Positions 1 to 9,213 are shown, counted from the stretch's first letter. The stretch: 64,000 nucleotides of DNA from Oscillatoriales cyanobacterium (GCA_004292955.1 RDXX01000050.1:18325-82324), one strand, 5' to 3'. The notes: generated by a model not told the origin, from the letters alone. Numbers and translations: made by a program.

Positions 1-363
1 GATCAACTCTGATTCCGACCAAGGTTTCTGCAAACACCGATGGAGGTTGGCTTCGTCAAAAGCCCTCTTGACTGCCTCTTCATCGGCTTGACCGGTCAGC
101 ATAATTTTTACTGTTTTTGGAAATTTTTGATGAACTCGAATCAGAAATTCATCTCCTTTCATTCCTGGCATTAACCAATCCGATACAATCAAGATAACTG
201 AGATTTCGTCGTCAGTGAATTCATCAATTAACTCTAGAGCATCGGCGGGACTTTCTGCTATCTCGTAAAGATAAGCATTCCCAAAGGCAGATTTTAGTTG
301 CGTTTTCAGACTTTTTAAAACTACTTTTTCGTCATCAACACACAGGATAATTGGTTTAGACAT
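1..363 (-). CDS. Response regulator receiver protein, C-terminus cut by window edge
   Basis: The minus-strand frame opens with ATG at 363 and runs without a stop to base 1, giving 121 residues. It is a CheY-like receiver. The acidic pocket reads CVDDEK near residue 9, the phospho-acceptor Asp lies in VSDWLMPGMKG, a Thr follows in IMLTGQ, and the conserved Lys is in LQKPW. The LQKPW ending is typical of receivers placed before HD-GYP or other output domains, so an output domain may lie beyond the edge. It is encoded 20 bp downstream of the histidine kinase at 384-3137 on the same strand, so a kinase-regulator pair is likely (inference). Confidence 0.85.
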   Translation of the reverse strand, partial: MSKPIILCVDDEKVVLKSLKTQLKSAFGNAYLYEIAESPADALELIDEFTDDEISVILIVSDWLMPGMKGDEFLIRVHQKFPKTVKIMLTGQADEEAVKRAFDEANLHRCLQKPWSESELI

Positions 364-383
364 TTTTGCTAATTAACTAAGTT

Positions 384-3137
384 TTAGGAGAGATTGACAG
401 GTAGAACAACTGTAAAAGTAGTTTGGCCTGGAACAGATTCAACTTCTATTTTACCGCGATGTTTGTCAATAATTTTTCTGACTATATCGAGACCCAGACC
501 GCTGCCTTCTCCGGGGGGTTTTGTGGTGAAGAATGGAGCGAATATTTTGGGCATTACTTCGGATGGAATTCCGGCGCCGCTATCTGTAACACCGACTTTG
601 ATATTGTTGCCTTCCTGAAGGATATCCAGAGTTAATGTGCCTTGATTGTCCATCGCTTGCAGGGCGTTGTGAATCAGATTTGTCCATACTTGATTGAGTT
701 GGTCTGCATAGCACATTACGGGCGGTATTGTTTGGAAATTGCGGATGACTTCGACGTTGTGTTTGAGGTTATTTTGATACAGGGTGAGTACGGTTTCTAT
801 GCCTTCGGTTATATTAGATGCAGCCATCGTTTCTGATGAGTCGTAACGGCCATAGGTTTTCAAGGCGAATACGACTTTAGAAGCGCGATCGGCTGCGGTA
901 TTGATTGTTTGGGTTCCTCGCTGGATTTCGGAGAGTTTGTAAGCCATTTCTAAGATGCGATCGCGATCGACCTTTTGCAGCAGAGACAGAAAGTCGTCAG
1001 CCTCGTAAATCCCCATATCTACCAAAGTGTCGGCGATCGCATTCCCTTCGTCAATATTTTCGTCTTCGAGTTGACGAATCAAAGTCCGCTTTAACTTCCT
1101 TTCTTCTTTAGCTGTTAAAGTCAGATCTTTTTGTAGCGAGCGATACAGTAGTGTGTTAAAACTTTCAGATTCTGCGGGGGAAAGCGACTGAAACAGTGAG
1201 GGCAAATTGGTGATGGTTTGCTCTAAAAAAGTAGTCATACTTCCGGCACTCGATCGAATTGCGCCCAGAGGAGTATTCAATTCGTGGGCAACTCCGGCGA
1301 CTAATTGACCTAAAGCTGCCATTTTTTCCGATTGAATCAGCTCTTCTTGAGTGGTTTGCAGGTTGTCTAAGGCTGTTTTGAGCTCTTGGGTTCTTTCGGT
1401 GACTTGGACTTCGAGAGTGCGGTTGTATTCCGCTACCAATTTCTCGGCTTGTTTGCGCTGGGTGATATCGGCAAAAGCTGCGATCGCATAACTCACCTTT
1501 CCTTTATCATCATAAATGGGCGTTCCCCAAACCTCGATCGGAATAATCTTGTCAGATTGGCGAATTTCCATATCATCAACGTTAACGCTGGCTCCCTTAA
1601 AAGCATTAGCAAGGGGTTCTTTGTCTGCTGGATAAAGTTCGTTGGTACCTGCCAGATAAGCTTGATAAATCTCTCGAAGTTCTGACTCAGTATTAGCGAT
1701 GATGCCTGTACCTAATAAATCCTGAGCGCGAGAATTAACATAGTAAGGTTTGCCACTAGACTCGGCGACAAATATACCCACCGGCACTGCTTCCAAAATT
1801 TGGTTTAATCGACTTTCACTCTCAGACAATTCGGCATTCAAAGCTTGCATTTCTGTGAAAGATACTTGAAGTTGCGCCGCCATACTATTAAATGAATTGG
1901 CAAGTTCCCCGACTTCATCGGATCGGTTGAGCGTTACACTTTTGCCCCATTCACCTTTAGCAATATTTTTGGCAGCCTCGTTCAAAGATAAAATTGGTTT
2001 TGTCACCCATCTAGCCGTAACAACGCCAACAATTATCGCGACGACAAAAGCAGCAGCGCACAACAAAATAGTCGCAGTATTGTTGGCATTAATTTGTGCC
2101 ATAAAATCCGCTTCGGGAACCACCACCACAATTAACCAATCCAATCCTTTGTCATCTTGCCAAGGCAGAACTTGTAAAAATTGTTTTTTCCCCTCAACAT
2201 CAAATTCTAGTGACTGCGCCGTTTTCAGAGATTGAAACTCGTTAAAATTAGCTCGTAAATATTTAGCCGTGGTTTGAGTGAAAGTATTTTTACTGTCAAT
2301 TGCTTTAACTCGTTCGGCTCCGTATTCTTTGTTGATGGTATGAAACGGTCTTTCTCCTGTCGAAGTTGCGACTAACATTCCGGATCGCTCGACAATAAAA
2401 ACCTGTCCAGTTTCGCCGATTTTTAAGCTTTGCAAAAACTTACCAATGGTGGACAAATTAATATTAGTTAGCAATACCCCTTGCAATTTGCCTTGTTTGT
2501 CGTAGAAAGGCATAGATGCGCCGAGATAGGCAGTAATGCCAGCCGTATTGGGATAAATCTGACTCCAGGTGGGTTTACCAGCAGCTACCGCAGCTTTGTA
2601 CCAGGGGCGAGTGCGCGGGTCAAAATTAATTTTGTTGTTTAATACTGCGCCGATTTCGCCGGATTCATTGGTGGCATAGGTGCGGAAATCATAGTTACTT
2701 GCTGCTGTCGATACTCTCCAAGTCAGCGAGCCATTGTCGAGCCTTTCTGCCCCCAAGTTGTCTCTTTGTTCTAATCCTAAACCGGTAAAAGTGAGGGTGT
2801 CAAATATCTGAAGCTGCCGCCAAAAATGACGCTGTAAAACAGGTACATCTTCCAGGTTGAGGGTGCCGAGTTCGATCGCAACAGCATTGATCTGGTTGAC
2901 CTGATGGGGTACAGTCAGGTAAGCACCGAGATTCTGTTGGACGCGGCTGCCTACTTCTGTCATTAGTCGATCGGCAATTTCGTTGACTGCCTTCTGTCCG
3001 TTTTTAAATGAGAGATATCCTACCAGTCCCACCGCCGCGAACAGTTGCAAGACGAAGGGAACTATCAGAACTGTTCGCAGGGTTCGGGAGCGAGCAGTTT
3101 TTGCGGCTTCGGTGGCAGTAGATGGGGTTTTGTTCAC
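384..3137 (-). CDS. Membrane sensor histidine kinase with Cache, HAMP and PAS domains
   Basis: In order I see a short cytoplasmic tail, a transmembrane segment (VLIVPFVLQLFAAVGLVGY), a roughly 300-residue extracytoplasmic Cache-type sensor with the FDPRTRPWYKAA signature, a second membrane segment, HAMP, one PAS domain, a coiled coil, HisKA and HATPase_c. The phospho-acceptor His is in GVAHELNTPL (codon at 1284-1286). The ATP-lid motifs NALQAM, DSGAGIP and GSGLGLDI are intact. The open frame extends to a TTG at 3317, but that would add about 60 residues with no family character. I prefer the GTG at 3137, just before the first membrane helix, giving about 917 residues. The partner is probably the receiver at 1-363. 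The ligand is unknown; Cache domains usually bind small molecules. Confidence 0.9.
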   Translation of the reverse strand: MNKTPSTATEAAKTARSRTLRTVLIVPFVLQLFAAVGLVGYLSFKNGQKAVNEIADRLMTEVGSRVQQNLGAYLTVPHQVNQINAVAIELGTLNLEDVPVLQRHFWRQLQIFDTLTFTGLGLEQRDNLGAERLDNGSLTWRVSTAASNYDFRTYATNESGEIGAVLNNKINFDPRTRPWYKAAVAAGKPTWSQIYPNTAGITAYLGASMPFYDKQGKLQGVLLTNINLSTIGKFLQSLKIGETGQVFIVERSGMLVATSTGERPFHTINKEYGAERVKAIDSKNTFTQTTAKYLRANFNEFQSLKTAQSLEFDVEGKKQFLQVLPWQDDKGLDWLIVVVVPEADFMAQINANNTATILLCAAAFVVAIIVGVVTARWVTKPILSLNEAAKNIAKGEWGKSVTLNRSDEVGELANSFNSMAAQLQVSFTEMQALNAELSESESRLNQILEAVPVGIFVAESSGKPYYVNSRAQDLLGTGIIANTESELREIYQAYLAGTNELYPADKEPLANAFKGASVNVDDMEIRQSDKIIPIEVWGTPIYDDKGKVSYAIAAFADITQRKQAEKLVAEYNRTLEVQVTERTQELKTALDNLQTTQEELIQSEKMAALGQLVAGVAHELNTPLGAIRSSAGSMTTFLEQTITNLPSLFQSLSPAESESFNTLLYRSLQKDLTLTAKEERKLKRTLIRQLEDENIDEGNAIADTLVDMGIYEADDFLSLLQKVDRDRILEMAYKLSEIQRGTQTINTAADRASKVVFALKTYGRYDSSETMAASNITEGIETVLTLYQNNLKHNVEVIRNFQTIPPVMCYADQLNQVWTNLIHNALQAMDNQGTLTLDILQEGNNIKVGVTDSGAGIPSEVMPKIFAPFFTTKPPGEGSGLGLDIVRKIIDKHRGKIEVESVPGQTTFTVVLPVNLS

Positions 3138-3757
3138 AACGTTAGTGCTGGATCTAATTAGGATCGGGATTGTTTTGAGTTCAGAAATACTCGCAGGCGG
3201 GCGACATCCACCTGCAAAAAATTGACGGCCCGCCCAAATCGCCATGCCGTATTTCGCTCTCTTTGGGATGCACAGGAGTTGAGAAACCGATTTAGCAACC
3301 AGATTCGTCGCTGTCAAACCAAGATTTGTTGTAAAAACCCGGTTTCTTTTCGTAAGTTTTATTCTGGTTATTCCGTCTTGCCAGAGTCTGCTGATTTTTG
3401 AGGTGCAACTTTTGAACAGAAGCGTGCACCGCTCGACTCTACAACATTTTTTAGTGCATGAATGAATAAATACAAACGCCTGCTTTCGATTCTACAATAA
3501 ATAGAGGTAATATTGCGAGCGCTGGGTCATTTGTTGCACTTTTTAAGTCAAAGTGCCGGGAGTGCAAGCTTTGGGCTGTGGTGGTAATTTATCGATCGTA
3601 CAAATTCATAGCAGAAGCCATAAGCCATAAGCCATAAGCGATCGCCTGCAAGATGCCCAATAGCAGTAAGGTGCAGACACAAGCACCCGACATACTTAGG
3701 TTTTCGATTGACGGATTTGAGCGCAAAGGACGATCGCCCTTTGCGCTCAAATTGAAA
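3138..3757. other. Intergenic region between kinase and phoX
   Basis: No credible gene. It holds a single arm of the AAAAACCCGGTTTCT repeat near 3332, three tandem AGCCATA heptamers at about 3616-3638, and a hairpin at 3716-3751 listed separately. The rest looks like ordinary AT-rich spacer carrying the kinase promoter. Confidence 0.5.
3716..3751 (-). terminator. 14-bp hairpin downstream of the PhoX gene
   Basis: TTTGAGCGCAAAGG and its exact complement are separated by 8 bases that contain CGATCG. The hairpin starts 6 bp past the stop codon of the phosphatase gene, so it is placed to end or protect that transcript. It lacks a clear U-tract, so the terminator role is inferred from position and stem strength. 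Confidence 0.5.
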
Positions 3758-6016
3758 CTAAGTCAACGGCTGCGAATTCACCCGCCGAATTGCCACCACC
3801 GCAGGTTTAGGTGGATTATTAACTGTTTTAAGAGGCCAATTCGATCCTACGGGCACTTTTCGAGTCTGCAAAAATTCCTTACCATCAATAGTCTTCATGG
3901 CAAAATTGCGATCGTCTGCCGCCATATCCTGCCGCATTCCGTTAATTTCTCCTGGATGCTGAATTGACAAAAACAAAGTCTTTTCATCCTCAGTAAAAAA
4001 CGGCCCAGTAGTTTCGCACTCCATCGGCCCAATTCCAAACAAAAAAGCCTCCCCAGCATTGGGGCCAGAAGCCGGCAAAAACCAAATTGCATTGTTACCG
4101 TACAAACCGCGCAAATTAGATTGGCTAATCGGTTTCCCATCTTTATCAACTCTGCCAGCAGCAACAGGTGCATTCAGTTTGTCAGAAGACATATCATTTA
4201 CCATCCAAACATTGCCACCCTTGTCAATCAGTAAATTATCTGGATTAGAAAAACCCAATCCGCCCGAAGCCGGTTCGCCACCCGTCGCAAACATTTTCCA
4301 CTGAAAAGTCATTGCAGATGGCTCGTTACCCTCTTCAACTAAGCGCATAATCCAGCCGTATTCGTAAGATTTGCCGTCCTTCCCTTGAAAAATTCGCAAA
4401 TCCGGCCCGCCGTCGCTATCGCTGGCAGAACCGGAAGTAAAGGTAATGTATAGAGAACCATCAGGAGCAATTTCAGTGTCTTCGGGACGAGCAGTGCAAG
4501 TAGCTCCTGCCGCACTTGCGGCATAATGAGCATCAATTAAAATTGCACCTTGTTTTTCCTTAGCTGTGCCTTCGTAGAGGTCATTTAAAGTCTTGAATTT
4601 TTGTTTAAAAGCAACTGCTTCTGCATCTTTTTCGACTTTGACAAAACCGCCTGCGGGACGCAGCGGCAAATTAATCATTCCGCCTCCATGAAGGCTAGGC
4701 AAATCTGGATTGACAGGCGTGTCAGTTTTTAATGGAATCCACCTACCGGTGCCGTCAGCGTTAAACTTGGCAGCATAAAGCATTCCGTCTGTCAATAGCT
4801 GGGAATTAGCTTTATCTTTGGGGTTTTTAACTGCGTTTTTGCTGACGAATTTGTAAATATGTCCGCTGCGCCGATCGCACCCCGAGTAAAATGCTAATGG
4901 TTTTCCGGCTACTACGCGAATGCCTACAGCTTCGTGGCGGCAGCGTCCCAGCCAAGTGTGTTTGGTGCCGTAGTCCTTGGGGTTAGCCGGATCTACTTCT
5001 ACCATCCAGCCGTATTTATTACCCGCCAAGCCGAAGACATTCCCTAAACCGCCAATTTCTTCCTTATCTATGTAGAAATTTTTATTGCTTGGATCGAAGG
5101 ATGTACCGTCTGCAAACACAGGTTCCGGTACGAAATTCTGGATGTTTTCTTCCGCACTAAAAACCGTTCCCCAAGGCGTAGTCCCGCCCGCACAGTTATT
5201 AAAAGTGCCGATGATTTTTGCGCCCAACTTGTCCGAGTAGCCTTTACCTTTTTTGTTGAACACGGCTACCGCCGGGCCGGTGGATTTGAGGTAGCGCCCG
5301 TCTTCTAGGCCGGAAATACCCGTAATTCGGCGATCGGCTGGAGAATGCGTTCTTACCCATTTGCCATCATCATTTATTTTGATAGAAATTACCCCGATTC
5401 CCACCTCAATTAAAGCTGCTTTTGACACTTCCGCAACCATTTTTTTTGTCTGGTCTTTTTCCGACGCAGAAAAGGCATTGACTCCCACTTTTCCGGCGGA
5501 GGTAGCTGCCGCTTCTAACTTAGCAAAAGGCAGAGATTTCCCAATAACTTTTTGATAAGTTTGTATCCAGGGCTTGGCACTGATGTACTCGAAATTAACA
5601 GTTAGCAATCCCTGATTTTTGCCAGTTTCTACAAAGGAGAGATAGTCATTGTTGTAGCCGAAGTGAGAATCGCCCACTTTGTCTCCCCAAGCAGCTACGA
5701 TATCGTAGGTAAAGCCTTCTGGAAGCAGGAGGTCGTCGGCTACTTCGTAAGCGCTGTAAGCTTGCATTTGCTGCTGGGTGGACGCACTGCTAATGGGGAT
5801 GAATTGTCCAGTTTCTGTTAAGGTGCTGCTGGTTAGTAAAGGCATCGGCCCTTTGACTGGTTGGAAGTTTATGCCTCGTGCCATATTATCCACACTCTTG
5901 GCAGAGTTAACTGGCGGTGAGAAGGGCATGGCAAATTTTTGTTGGCAAGAATTGAGTGCAACACTACCGCCCGTTGCACCCAAGAAAAGTAGGAATTCTC
6001 GACGCTTGATAGTCAT
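3758..6016 (-). CDS. PhoX-family (DUF839) Tat-exported phosphatase
   Basis: The 752-residue product resembles PhoX-type alkaline phosphatases, which release phosphate from organic phosphoesters in the periplasm or outside the cell using Ca and Fe. The N-terminus has a twin-arginine signal (KRREFLLFLG, residues 4-13) followed by a partial lipobox-like LNSC with Cys24, so a Tat-exported lipoprotein is possible. Family signatures include NCAGGTTPWGT followed by SAEEN, and GRCRHEAVGI. Length fits the family. The start is fixed by the Tat signal. The next gene upstream on the same strand is an SphR/PhoB-like regulator, so phosphate-starvation control is plausible but not shown. Substrate range is uncertain because DUF839 also covers poorly characterised relatives. 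Confidence 0.85.
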   Translation of the reverse strand: MTIKRREFLLFLGATGGSVALNSCQQKFAMPFSPPVNSAKSVDNMARGINFQPVKGPMPLLTSSTLTETGQFIPISSASTQQQMQAYSAYEVADDLLLPEGFTYDIVAAWGDKVGDSHFGYNNDYLSFVETGKNQGLLTVNFEYISAKPWIQTYQKVIGKSLPFAKLEAAATSAGKVGVNAFSASEKDQTKKMVAEVSKAALIEVGIGVISIKINDDGKWVRTHSPADRRITGISGLEDGRYLKSTGPAVAVFNKKGKGYSDKLGAKIIGTFNNCAGGTTPWGTVFSAEENIQNFVPEPVFADGTSFDPSNKNFYIDKEEIGGLGNVFGLAGNKYGWMVEVDPANPKDYGTKHTWLGRCRHEAVGIRVVAGKPLAFYSGCDRRSGHIYKFVSKNAVKNPKDKANSQLLTDGMLYAAKFNADGTGRWIPLKTDTPVNPDLPSLHGGGMINLPLRPAGGFVKVEKDAEAVAFKQKFKTLNDLYEGTAKEKQGAILIDAHYAASAAGATCTARPEDTEIAPDGSLYITFTSGSASDSDGGPDLRIFQGKDGKSYEYGWIMRLVEEGNEPSAMTFQWKMFATGGEPASGGLGFSNPDNLLIDKGGNVWMVNDMSSDKLNAPVAAGRVDKDGKPISQSNLRGLYGNNAIWFLPASGPNAGEAFLFGIGPMECETTGPFFTEDEKTLFLSIQHPGEINGMRQDMAADDRNFAMKTIDGKEFLQTRKVPVGSNWPLKTVNNPPKPAVVAIRRVNSQPLT

Positions 6017-6046
6017 AGGTAAAAAAATGGTTAAGGACTAATTATC
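6017..6046 (-). promoter_or_regulatory. Possible Pho-box-like octamer series before phoX
   Basis: Read on the coding strand, three octamers lie 11 bp apart: GATAATTA, CTTAACCA, TTTTACCT. The middle one matches the cyanobacterial SphR/PhoB octamer pattern PyTTAAPyPy(T/A) fully; the others match at 6 and 7 of 8 positions. The series ends directly at the ATG, which is an awkward place for an activator site, so it may be chance. Confidence 0.25.
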
Positions 6047-6085
6047 CGCAGACTATAAACTCAATTGACGGTCATTTTTTTGAAA

Positions 6086-6154
6086 GGTATGTTGTTGGGC
6101 TTTAGCCCCGTTTATCTATACGTCTCAAGAGGGCCCAAGCCCAACAACGTACCT
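6086..6154. repeat. Family A palindromic repeat, 69 bp, copy 1
   Basis: It begins GGTATGTTGTTGGGCTTTAG and ends with a near-complementary arm finishing CCAACAACGTACCT, so it folds as a long imperfect hairpin. It is base-for-base identical to the copy at 6230-6298, pointing to recent duplication or gene conversion. Confidence 0.85.
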
Positions 6155-6229
6155 ATGCACTCGAACATTAATCTCTAGCTTTTTGTAACACAATTTGCTG
6201 GACTTAAGGATATATTCCAATTTAATAAA

Positions 6230-6298
6230 GGTATGTTGTTGGGCTTTAGCCCCGTTTATCTATACGTCTCAAGAGGGCCCAAGCCCAACAACGTACCT
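6230..6298. repeat. Family A palindromic repeat, 69 bp, copy 2
   Basis: Identical to 6086-6154 and in the same orientation, 75 bp further on. Related copies lie at 8681-8799, 39184-39246, about 53926-53995 and 57079-57110. Confidence 0.85.
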
Positions 6299-6402
6299 CA
6301 TCAATAATTGCCCCATACATACAAATAAGGACACAACATTGTTGTATCCCTACCTACGTCATATTTAACTCGAACTTGTAACCATACAACAGATTAAAAC
6401 AA

Positions 6403-7143
6403 TCAACCAAATCGATAGCCGAACCCCCGTACTGTAATGATATATTCCGGTTGACCCGGATCGATTTCCAACTTTTCGCGCAGCCAGCGGATGTGAACAT
6501 CTACTGTTTTGCTGTCTCCGATAAAATCTTGACCCCAAATTTTTTCCAGCAACTGATCGCGAGACCAAACTCGCCGGGGATTACTCATAAATAGTTCTAG
6601 TAAGCGAAACTGTTTAGGAGAAAATTTTACTTCAATACCGTGAACCAAGACGCGGCACTCTTCAGGATACAGAGTTATGTTCTTATATTGCAGCATCATC
6701 GGTTGTGGCAACTGACCGAGGCGCTGGCGCCGCATCAGTGCCCGACACCGGGCGATAAACTCCCGCATTCCAAAAGGCTTGGTGAGATAATCATCCGATC
6801 CGGCTTCTAGATAAAAAGCGCAGTTGTTTGCACTTCCTCTAGCACCGATAATCAAAATAGGAACGGGATTTCCTTGATGTCGTAACATTCGACACAGATC
6901 TAAACCATTAATTGAGTCCATAATTAATAGGTTGAAACCGAATTCACCGTGGTATGACGAGGAAGCTTGCACAGAAGGCAGAGCGTTGCGCCCGTCGCTA
7001 GTAACCACCACCTCATAGCCCTGTTCTTTCAGAGCTAAAGCTAGCATTTCCCGCAACAGGTCTTCACCTTCGAGTAACAAAATGCGGCCGGCTTGTCCAA
7101 CAGCCAGCCTTGAAGGACTTTCGCTTAATTCAGCAGAAGACAT
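6403..7143 (-). CDS. SphR/PhoB-like OmpR-family regulator with a degenerate receiver
   Basis: The C-terminal half is a clear winged-helix DNA-binding domain of the OmpR/PhoB type; GDSKTVDVHIRWLREKLE and the ending ITVRGFGYRFG closely resemble what I recall of cyanobacterial SphR proteins. The receiver is unusual. The acidic pocket reads LLEGED instead of V(E/D)DE, residues after the putative phospho-Asp (LLIMDSINGLDLC) appear deleted relative to the usual LDLMLPQVNGLDIC, and the Ser/Thr switch position is Gly (IIGARG). The Lys of LTKPFG remains. I chose the ATG at 7143 (246 residues, normal for the family) over the upstream TTG at 7251. It lies upstream of the PhoX gene on the same strand, fitting a phosphate-related role, but control may not need phosphorylation. 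Confidence 0.8.
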   Translation of the reverse strand: MSSAELSESPSRLAVGQAGRILLLEGEDLLREMLALALKEQGYEVVVTSDGRNALPSVQASSSYHGEFGFNLLIMDSINGLDLCRMLRHQGNPVPILIIGARGSANNCAFYLEAGSDDYLTKPFGMREFIARCRALMRRQRLGQLPQPMMLQYKNITLYPEECRVLVHGIEVKFSPKQFRLLELFMSNPRRVWSRDQLLEKIWGQDFIGDSKTVDVHIRWLREKLEIDPGQPEYIITVRGFGYRFG

Positions 7144-7255
7144 AAATATCAGTGGGAGTTGTGTTTGTATGTGGCTAGCGGGAGGTGCCTTCTTCAGTAG
7201 CTGAGGCACTCTAGCGCTGCGATCGCTTTTTATGAACGATCGACTATTCAATCAC

Positions 7256-7420
7256 TTATAATCTTTCGCCAGTCCATCCGACAGACATACGCTCGACTAT
7301 TTCTACTTGCTCGTGCAAGAAATATAGCCGTTGAGCAGTTGCGATAGCTGCGCTGTCTGCCTGCGTCCAGGCGTTAGAAGCCTGGTCATTGTTCGGGGTC
7401 GGTATTACTTGGTAAAACAT
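7256..7420 (-). CDS. Small hypothetical protein, 54 residues
   Basis: An ATG-started frame beginning MFYQVIPTPNN and ending MSVGWTGERL. Composition is protein-like, with an amphipathic central helix (ADSAAIATAQRLYFLHEQVE), and the frame is uninterrupted. It is encoded 112 bp upstream of the SphR-like regulator on the same strand, so the two may share a transcript. No strong ribosome binding site is visible. I recognise no family; a regulator-associated small protein is one possibility. Confidence 0.4.
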   Translation of the reverse strand: MFYQVIPTPNNDQASNAWTQADSAAIATAQRLYFLHEQVEIVERMSVGWTGERL

Positions 7421-7845
7421 TGCCCGCTTTTAATTGACCAGGTTACACCCAATCTATAGGGAGATGGCTTTATCGTACAGGCAAAAGGTTATTAAAAGGT
7501 AAAGTTTTAGTAAATAAATGGTTAATTTATTAAAGATGAGTAATGTTGTTCTTGAAGTTTAACCGAACCCTACAGCTTTGGTTGAAGATACAATCTCGAT
7601 CGGATTTACGCTCGAAAACTTGGTAACTGGAAAAATATTGGGCTAAATTAACGATTAATCTGGCAATCTGACGGGTTTTTGAGGAATAGTGTTTTGTGGG
7701 TTGGACGCGAGCTTGGTGGGTTGGACGCGAGCTTGGTGGGTTGGACGCGAGCGGGGACGCTCGCACTAAAAGCAGATCGCCCTACAACTGACCCAGGCCC
7801 GCTACGATCGACAATACGAAGTAAAAATTCTGTAGATTGCCTATA
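7421..7845. other. Intergenic spacer before the creatininase gene
   Basis: It is AT-rich in its first half and contains the 20-bp tandem repeat at 7696-7755. The minus-strand frames that cross the repeat encode low-complexity Pro/Ser/Thr peptides and are not convincing genes. Confidence 0.45.
7696..7755. repeat. Three tandem 20-bp repeats
   Basis: The unit GTGGGTTGGACGCGAGCTTG occurs three times head to tail, the last copy diverging in its final bases. It is followed by GGGGACGCTCGC, which could pair with the GCGAGC core. Confidence 0.8.
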
Positions 7846-8592
7846 ATGTTGCTGCATTTGAGTACCTGGCCCGAGGTTGAAGCTTATCTTGAGAGCTCCC
7901 GAGGCATAATTATCCCGATCGGCTCCACCGAACAACACGGGCCCACCGGTTTAATCGGAACTGACGCGATTACTGCTGGTGCGATCGCCCAGAGTGTCGG
8001 AGAAGCTGCCAATGCCTTAGTCGGCCCGACAATTAATGTCGGTATGGCTTTGCACCACACCAGCTTTCCCGGTAGCATCAGCCTCCGACCGCAGACCCTA
8101 ATTCTTGTAATCAGAGATTATATCACATCTTTAGCAAAAGCTGGATTTGAGAAATATTTCTTTATTAACGGTCACGGTGGCAATATTGCCACGATGAAAG
8201 CAGCATTTTCCGAGACATACGCGCATTTGTCTGATTTGAATCTAGCAAATGCCGATCGAATCCAGTGTCAAATCGGCAACTGGTTCATGTGCGGTTCAGT
8301 CTACAAACTCGCCAAAGAATTGTACGGAAACCAAGAAGGTTCCCACGCCACCCCCAGCGAAGTTGCTGTAACCCAGTACCTTTATCCAGAAGCAATCAAG
8401 CAAGCACCGCTTTCGGAAGAAGTTGGATCTGGGCACAAAATTTATAGTGCTGCTGACTTCCGCCGCCGATTTCCCGACGGGAGAATGGGTTCAAATCCTG
8501 CCTTAGCAACTCCCGAACATGGCCAACAATTTCACGATTTAGCAGTCAAAGAATTGACTAACAATTATTTGGAGTTTTTAAACTCAGATTAA
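7846..8592 (+). CDS. Creatininase-family metal-dependent amidohydrolase
   Basis: A 248-residue protein with the creatininase fold signatures: PIGSTEQHGPTG near the N-terminus (metal-binding Glu and His), a following GTDAI, HHTSFPGSISL, FFINGHGGN, and a late EGSHATPSEVA segment. The family hydrolyses C-N bonds in cyclic or linear amides and also includes F420 and mycofactocin maturation enzymes, so the substrate cannot be told from sequence. I prefer the ATG at 7846 (MLLHLSTWPE) over the TTG at 7837. It stands alone on the plus strand. Confidence 0.85.
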   Translation: MLLHLSTWPEVEAYLESSRGIIIPIGSTEQHGPTGLIGTDAITAGAIAQSVGEAANALVGPTINVGMALHHTSFPGSISLRPQTLILVIRDYITSLAKAGFEKYFFINGHGGNIATMKAAFSETYAHLSDLNLANADRIQCQIGNWFMCGSVYKLAKELYGNQEGSHATPSEVAVTQYLYPEAIKQAPLSEEVGSGHKIYSAADFRRRFPDGRMGSNPALATPEHGQQFHDLAVKELTNNYLEFLNSD

Positions 8593-8680
8593 CAATTGCG
8601 TGAACTTGATAAATCTGGTTTCGATCCGAAGCCAGATATCCCTAAATCTCGCTTAAAAAGCAGGGCGGTTTTATAGAAGT

Positions 8681-8799
8681 TACGTTGTTGGGCTTTAGCC
8701 CAAAGGTACGTTGTTGGGCTTTAGCCCAAAGGTACGTTGTTGGGCTTTAGCCCTCTTTATATATATGTCTAAAGAGGGCTGAAGCCCAACAACATACCT
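8681..8799. repeat. Family A repeat cluster: two half units and one full hairpin
   Basis: ACGTTGTTGGGCTTTAGCCC occurs three times. The first two are 25-26 bp half units; the third (8731-8799) carries the complementary arm GGGCTGAAGCCCAACAACAT. The cluster sits between the creatininase stop and the rpsF stop, so it may act as a convergent terminator. Confidence 0.8.
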
Positions 8800-8811
8800 T
8801 AGACACGAATG

Positions 8812-9147
8812 CTAGGCAGCAGCTTCCTCTTCAGCTTCAGCTTCAGGTGCATCTGGGACATCTTGCTTGATCGTCAAATAGCGAATCACCTCTTCGCTCA
8901 GACGCATCGCGCGTTCCATAGGAAAAATTGCAGCGCCCGGAGCTGTATAGTTCATTTGAACGTATACCCCGTCGCGGTGCTTGCCGATTTCGTAAGCCAA
9001 GCGACGCTTGCCGCGGTGCTGAGTTTCGATATTTTCAGCACCTTGATCGCGCAAAATTGTTTGATATTTCGCGATCGCCTGGTCAGTCATTTCTTCACCC
9101 AAGTCAGGGCGCAGAATGTACATTGTTTCGTAAATAAACGGTTTCAT
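8812..9147 (-). CDS. rpsF: 30S ribosomal protein S6
   Basis: A 111-residue protein starting [16 protein letters not shown] with the S6 core [23 protein letters not shown] split over its middle, and an acidic tail of Glu and Ala residues as in many bacterial S6 proteins. S6 binds the central domain of 16S rRNA together with S18. The longer frame to 9204 adds an unrelated N-terminus, so the ATG at 9147 is preferred. It is divergent from the ABC permease, with 66 bp between the two starts. Confidence 0.97.
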   Translation of the reverse strand: MKPFIYETMYILRPDLGEEMTDQAIAKYQTILRDQGAENIETQHRGKRRLAYEIGKHRDGVYVQMNYTAPGAAIFPMERAMRLSEEVIRYLTIKQDVPDAPEAEAEEEAAA

Positions 9148-9213
9148 GGCAATAATTCCCTTATGGACAACAAGGCTTCTGATGAAGCAAGGACTTATCA
9201 TCATATCCCAACT

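Noticed and set aside
8809..9213. N-terminal extension of the ABC permease across rpsF
   Set aside because: The extension is antisense to rpsF and lacks permease character; the ATG at 9214 starts the family sequence.
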